Positions 6,258 through 9,410 of a DNA stretch of 9,410 nt are shown here, one piece after another. The notes below the pieces were generated by a model. The model did no database searches. It was not told the origin of the DNA and was given only the letters and a program-made list of their open reading frames with translations. How positions within the stretch are numbered: the stretch's first letter is position 1; each line of letters opens with the position of its first letter. The stretch is from the NCBI GenBank assembly GCA_002763035.1, contig PFDC01000011.1:1-9410 (forward strand), given 5' to 3'. Origin of the DNA: Candidatus Pacearchaeota archaeon CG10_big_fil_rev_8_21_14_0_10_35_13. Its GTDB lineage: Archaea > Nanobdellota > Nanobdellia > Pacearchaeales > GW2011-AR1. The translations under genes and the position numbers were made by a program.

Positions 6258-7799
6258 TTAATCAACCTTGTAAGTCCAGCCCTTCTTACCACCAATTACC
6301 TTAATGATATTAACTTTATTACCACAATCACCAAGAGAAGTACAAATATCCTTACGATTATCAAGCCATCCAGGCTCAAGACACTCACAGTTATCAACAC
6401 ACTTCTTACCACTAAGCAAATCCTTCTCATAAGTAACGACGCAAGTAGTGCTAGCAACAGCACAAACTTCCTGAGAATTACCAGCATCATTCCAAAACTC
6501 AAGACCAGGAGAAACTAAAGGAACACAAGAACCACCATTACTGAGACCTACAGGACCATTAATCCATTTACAATCACGAACATCAACATCAGAACAATCA
6601 TCAGAATCATTCTGCAAGATACAATCCTGCCACTTATTAACACGACAACCAGCCTGAGAAAAAGTACCAGTAGAAGTCTTAATACTCGCTTCAACACAAA
6701 GTTCCTGACGGAAATCAGCACAAGGCTCAACTATTTCTTCACCAGCAACACACAAATGCCTATAAAACCTAGTACCAACATCAACAACTGCCTTATTACT
6801 CTTAGTCTGCTCATCATTAACACACCAAGACTCACCATGCTTGTAATCATTATCATTAAAAGTGTTAGAGCAATCAAGATCCTGACAAATAAAATTTCCA
6901 TAAGTAGGCTTAACACTGGAAGAAGCCTTAGAATAATCAGAACAAAGACTACCACTAAGATAATCACAAGAACCACAAGTACGAGAATTAGAATTACCAT
7001 CAGCATCATTAAAACCACAAGAATCAGCCTTAGGAACAATCATCCTCCAATAAGACTTATCATTAACCTTAGAAGCATCATAAATATTAGCAGGATTACC
7101 ACAAGTATCAACGAAATAAACTTCTTCCTTACCAACAACACAAGTAGTAGAAGTACTAGGGCCACAATTCGTTGCTAACTCCTCAGAAGAACACAAGAAA
7201 TCTTTATGAAAAGAAGCATTATTAGCAGTACAATCAGAACGAGTAGTAAACTTACAAGTCCTAGTAAAATCAGAATCAAAAACACAAGCACCCTTATCCT
7301 GAGACTGAGTAACAGCAACACATTCAGCCTCAGAACCAATATTCTTACGGAAATCAGTAACTAAATTATACTGAGAAGAAAGCTTCTTACAACGAGTAAG
7401 AGTAGTAAAAGCAGCCTGATTACCAAGAACACAACAAGCAGGCTGACACTGAGGAATATCTTCAGGATCACCAGAACTCCAAGTACCACCACTTTCCTGA
7501 CAAGCTTTCTGAGGAGTATTATCCATACAGATACCCTCGGAAGAATCATAACAAGTACCTAAAGAACAAAAACTTGTAGACTCACAACTACTAGGAGTTT
7601 GAGAATAAGAATTATCACACTGAGAAGGAAGAGAATTCTGACACCAAGCACCATTAGTAGTACGCTCACAACAAACATTAGCACTCTGAGAAGAAACCAA
7701 AGAAATATCAGCAAAAGTAAACACTAAAAGAGCCAGAACAAGAAATAACAAGAAGAAAGTCAAATTCCTAAACAACGAATTATTAACCATACTAATCAT
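6258..7799 (-). CDS. Secreted cysteine-rich protein, short paralogue of the giant protein (cassette B2)
   Basis: Seen: about 513 aa with 43 Cys (over 8%), a hydrophobic signal segment at residues 13-29 and probable cleavage near QSA (38-40). It aligns with residues 53-510 of the giant protein. Shared landmarks include CCVLG/CCILG, DFRKNIGSEAEC/DYRNVGSENEC, GKEEVYFVDTCGN/GKEGIYWYDSCGN, GESWCV/LESWCV and the CTSLGDCG motif. It stops 17 residues after that motif and lacks the membrane region and Ig repeats, so it should be a soluble or signal-anchored disulfide-rich protein. The frame is open further to a TTG at 7811. The ATG at 7799 (8-bp overlap with the upstream gene) or at 7790 (1 nt past its stop) gives a normal signal peptide. 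I chose 7799, which is preceded by GGAG at 7803-7806. Cys codons are 41 TGT to 2 TGC, the reverse of the giant gene. No known family is recognised. Confidence 0.85.
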   Translation of the reverse strand: MISMVNNSLFRNLTFFLLFLVLALLVFTFADISLVSSQSANVCCERTTNGAWCQNSLPSQCDNSYSQTPSSCESTSFCSLGTCYDSSEGICMDNTPQKACQESGGTWSSGDPEDIPQCQPACCVLGNQAAFTTLTRCKKLSSQYNLVTDFRKNIGSEAECVAVTQSQDKGACVFDSDFTRTCKFTTRSDCTANNASFHKDFLCSSEELATNCGPSTSTTCVVGKEEVYFVDTCGNPANIYDASKVNDKSYWRMIVPKADSCGFNDADGNSNSRTCGSCDYLSGSLCSDYSKASSSVKPTYGNFICQDLDCSNTFNDNDYKHGESWCVNDEQTKSNKAVVDVGTRFYRHLCVAGEEIVEPCADFRQELCVEASIKTSTGTFSQAGCRVNKWQDCILQNDSDDCSDVDVRDCKWINGPVGLSNGGSCVPLVSPGLEFWNDAGNSQEVCAVASTTCVVTYEKDLLSGKKCVDNCECLEPGWLDNRKDICTSLGDCGNKVNIIKVIGGKKGWTYKVD

Positions 7800-8583
7800 T
7801 AACTCCAACAATTTTATTAGGCTGATAACCAGGAGGCCAACTCAAACTACGAGTAGCAAAAGTAAAGCTATCATCAGTATTCCTACTAGTAAGAATATAA
7901 ACCTTACTACCATCAGACAACTTATACTTATCAGCACGAATATCAGGATAAGAAAGCATAAACGTTAGAATATCAAAATCACCATACCTTGCTTCCCAAC
8001 TCATAATATAAGTAGCCTGCATTAACAAATTATAGATGTCAGACTTCTTAGAAACCTTGAAAGAATCATAAGACTCAGTGGAAGAATCCTTAGTGAAAGT
8101 AAGACCAGTAGTGACAACAAAAACAGAATTATCAGGACTTAAATCAATAGTAAGCTGAGGATTATTACCACCGCTAACAGAAAAACCACGACTCTGCATT
8201 TCACTCTTAAGATTATTAACACATGAAGAAACTTGAGGATTAATAATCGCCAATAACTCATCAGAAAAGTGCTGTTTTAATAAAGGTCTCTGAACAACAC
8301 AAGTCTTGTAATACTCATTAGTATAACAAACATAATCAATCTTAATATTATTGAATAATAAATAATTCTTAGAATTAAGAGTACCACCGCTAGAACTAAG
8401 AGTAGTAATAGCATTATCAATTATCGGAGTAAGACAAGAAGTAAAGAATTGTTCCGGAGACTCCTGAACACTAACATTACTAAGCTTAGGCCAAAAAACT
8501 AACGCAAGAACAGCCAAGGAAACAATTACTAAAGCAATGATTATGAAAATAGTCACCTGGCCTCTTTTGTTACTAAATAGCAT
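7792..8583 (-). CDS. Pilin/pseudopilin-like single-pass exported protein with KRGQVTIF N-terminus (cassette B1)
   Basis: Seen: 263 aa beginning MLFSNKRGQVTIF, with a hydrophobic helix from about 10 to 31 and then a soluble domain. The basic KRG followed by Gln and a hydrophobic run suggests a class III signal peptide cut after Gly8. It is paralogous to the protein at 117-893: both share EQFFTSC/QYFISKC, an S-G-G or Q-G-G segment, YVCY/YSCY, YYKTC/FYEQC, and C-x-NL. Four Cys (50, 86, 95, 121) are conserved. The last two Cys of the A copy are absent here, and the C-terminus is longer (PPGYQPNKIVGVND). The ATG at 8583 lies 25 nt from a TATA box. The 3' end overlaps the start of the cysteine-rich gene B2, so the two are coupled. 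Likely a membrane-anchored component of the same kind of surface structure as cassette A. Confidence 0.85.
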   Translation of the reverse strand: MLFSNKRGQVTIFIIIALVIVSLAVLALVFWPKLSNVSVQESPEQFFTSCLTPIIDNAITTLSSSGGTLNSKNYLLFNNIKIDYVCYTNEYYKTCVVQRPLLKQHFSDELLAIINPQVSSCVNNLKSEMQSRGFSVSGGNNPQLTIDLSPDNSVFVVTTGLTFTKDSSTESYDSFKVSKKSDIYNLLMQATYIMSWEARYGDFDILTFMLSYPDIRADKYKLSDGSKVYILTSRNTDDSFTFATRSLSWPPGYQPNKIVGVND

Positions 8584-8603
8584 GAAGTATTAAGAGTTAA
8601 GAG

Positions 8604-8619
8604 ATTTAAAAGTCTTTCT
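8604..8619 (-). promoter_or_regulatory. BRE/TATA promoter of cassette B
   Basis: On the minus strand AGAAAGAC (BRE-like, 8619 to 8612) precedes TTTTAAAT (TATA, 8611 to 8604). The TATA centre is 25 nt from the ATG at 8583, which predicts a leaderless transcript covering the pilin-like gene, the cysteine-rich gene and possibly the HAD phosphatase. Confidence 0.6.
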
Positions 8620-8790
8620 GAAGACAAAACGAGAAATGACAGAACTATTTTCTGATAACACAAAGAAGAAAATTATAACAACACAAGCATTAAACAAAAC
8701 ATTTATTCTTAAAAATTAGTAGAATAACTTATTAACAAAAGAAAAAAACGAAGTTTGGTGTAGCGATTAAGTGATTATGACAACACGATA

Positions 8791-8801
8791 AAACTTATAT
8801 A
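8791..8801 (+). promoter_or_regulatory. BRE/TATA promoter of the orphan gene at 8824-9207
   Basis: AAACTTATATA has a TATA core at 8795-8801, centred 26 nt before the ATG at 8824. A second A/T motif, TTTAAATA at 8811-8818, is too close to the start to act as the TATA box for this ATG. Confidence 0.6.
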
Positions 8802-8823
8802 GTAGAAAAGTTTAAATAATAGC

Positions 8824-9207
8824 ATGAGAGAAAGCGTAAAAACCTCAAAAACTAAGGTTTTAGGGCTCGCAGGAAAACTAATTCTCGGAATAGGAGGAGC
8901 AGTAGGACTAGGAGGAAGTGTAGGATGTGTAGGGTTAGCAGATATGACCGATCCTTCAGAAGCAGTGAAATATCCAGCAAGAGCCCTTGGAACATTACTT
9001 GGTACGAACAGGGTAGATGAGTCTACAACTTATGGATGGGTGGAATATAACGGTACAAAGACTTGGATGCTGACAAAAACTGAATCTAAGACCGGGAGAG
9101 TATTAAGAAGAGAAGAAGTATCACCACCAGGATGGATGCCAGAATGGTACGAGGATTGGCTTAGGAAGAATGGCGTTGACCCTGAAAGAATAAGAAGAGG
9201 ATATTAA
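8824..9207 (+). CDS. Unidentified small membrane or exported protein (127 aa)
   Basis: Seen: a basic N-terminus (RESVKTSKTK), then a Gly-rich hydrophobic stretch at about 12-38 (GKLILGIGGAVGLGGSVGC). A hydrophilic domain follows, with aromatic clusters YGWVEYNGTKTW (70-81) and PPGWMPEWYEDWLRKNG (101-117). It ends with a basic tail RIRRGY. The middle looks like a short beta-hairpin (W-V-E-Y-N-G-T-K-T-W followed by a T-rich strand). One Cys at 35 follows SVG, which only loosely resembles a lipobox. I do not recognise the family. The ATG at 8824 has a TATA box 26 nt upstream. It stands alone on the plus strand and is divergent from cassette B by 240 bp. That interval holds the two promoters and nothing else I can support. 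Confidence 0.65.
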   Translation: MRESVKTSKTKVLGLAGKLILGIGGAVGLGGSVGCVGLADMTDPSEAVKYPARALGTLLGTNRVDESTTYGWVEYNGTKTWMLTKTESKTGRVLRREEVSPPGWMPEWYEDWLRKNGVDPERIRRGY

Positions 9208-9300
9208 TAAATCCTAAAAAGGGTTATAATGCAACTCTTAAACGCAGTGGAGTGTATAATAATTTGCTAATAACTAAAAACCCAAAGAAAATTTCTCAAG

Positions 9301-9316
9301 CTTAAAGTCTTAAAGT
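9301..9316 (+). repeat. Tandem 8-bp direct repeat upstream of the 3'-edge gene
   Basis: CTTAAAGT occurs twice in a row, beginning 24 bp before the TATA box at 9340. It could be an operator or chance in AT-rich DNA. The surrounding intergenic stretch 9208-9368 shows no convincing ORF or RNA structure. Confidence 0.3.
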
Positions 9317-9339
9317 GTTTAGAAAGACACAAACAAAAC

Positions 9340-9347
9340 TTTATAAA
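9340..9347 (+). promoter_or_regulatory. TATA box for the gene starting at 9369
   Basis: TTTATAAA preceded by an A-rich AAACAAAAC segment is centred 25 nt before an ATG at 9369. This repeats the leaderless spacing of the other promoters and supports that ATG as a genuine start. Confidence 0.55.
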
Positions 9348-9368
9348 TTACCCGACACTAAAATACTT

Positions 9369-9410
9369 ATGAGAAAAAAGAGTGCTGGTAAGAAAACTAG
9401 TTCAATAATC
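9369..9410 (+). CDS. N-terminal 14 codons of an unidentified gene (3' truncated by window edge)
   Basis: An ATG followed by 13 open codons runs off the window. The visible product starts MRKKSAGKKTSSII, a strongly basic N-terminus. Support comes mainly from the TATA box at the right distance upstream. It could be the n-region of a membrane or exported protein or simply a basic protein. Function cannot be judged. Confidence 0.4.
   Translation, partial: MRKKSAGKKTSSII

Noticed and set aside
6228..6300. Possible frameshift truncating the short cysteine-rich protein
   Set aside because: After the stop at 6258-6260 only 30 bp precede the intact HAD gene. Nothing resembling the A2 membrane region or Ig repeats follows in any frame, so B2 appears naturally short.
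6756..7178. 140-codon open frame on the plus strand
   Set aside because: It is antisense to the cysteine-rich gene B2 and has a monotonous Ile/Thr/Arg/Asn composition. B2 has a signal peptide and a paralogue, so this frame is a shadow.
8636..8719. 27-codon ORF on plus between the divergent genes, about 28 nt after a palindromic TATA
   Set aside because: The TATA is better explained by cassette B on the other strand. The peptide has no recognisable feature, and such short ORFs are frequent in AT-rich DNA. It cannot be excluded.
8917..8931. Lipobox-like SVGC in the orphan protein
   Set aside because: The -3 position is Ser, not Leu/Val/Ile, and the Cys lies within a Gly-rich helix, so lipidation is not supported.
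9208..9368. Possible structured RNA between the orphan gene and the edge gene
   Set aside because: Only short imperfect inverted repeats (ACTC/GAGT) are seen. They are unremarkable for AT-rich intergenic DNA.

Overview
The window looks like a low-GC archaeal chromosome, most likely a DPANN lineage of the Woesearchaeota/Pacearchaeota/Nanoarchaeota type. Four things suggest this. Genes carry archaeal BRE/TATA promoters about 25 nt upstream of the start codon, as in leaderless transcripts. Small archaeal-style winged-helix regulators are present. Two membrane proteins begin with the KRGQVTIF N-terminus that is common in those genomes. Large cysteine-rich secreted proteins carry Ig-like repeats. 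Assignment to a phylum is inference.

Layout: 1-120 is the tail of an unidentified gene. 117-4751 (+) is cassette A: a pilin-like or pseudopilin-like single-pass protein (A1, 258 aa), a possible 29-aa linker ORF, and a giant secreted protein with 60 cysteines (A2, 1255 aa). 4770-5466 holds two divergent small winged-helix genes that share a symmetric promoter region. 5469-8583 (-) is cassette B: a second pilin-like protein (B1, 263 aa), a second cysteine-rich secreted protein (B2, about 513 aa), and a HAD-family phosphatase. 8584-9410 holds a small orphan membrane protein (127 aa) and the first 14 codons of another gene.

The central observation is that cassettes A and B are paralogous two-gene units in inverted orientation, with the two regulators between them. 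A1/B1 and A2/B2 align along their lengths, with conserved cysteines. B2 matches only the N-terminal half of A2. A2 additionally has a Gly/Ala-rich membrane region, a seven-cysteine module and four Ig-like repeats. The pairing suggests a cell-surface apparatus in which a class III signal-peptide protein partners a disulfide-rich exported protein. No member can be given a specific biochemical function from sequence alone.

A second window-wide signal is strand-dictated codon usage. Plus-strand genes favour A/C-ending codons and minus-strand genes favour T/G-ending codons. The homologous cysteine-rich regions use TGC:TGT at 29:10 in A2 and 2:41 in B2. No RNA genes, CRISPR arrays or transposons were seen.
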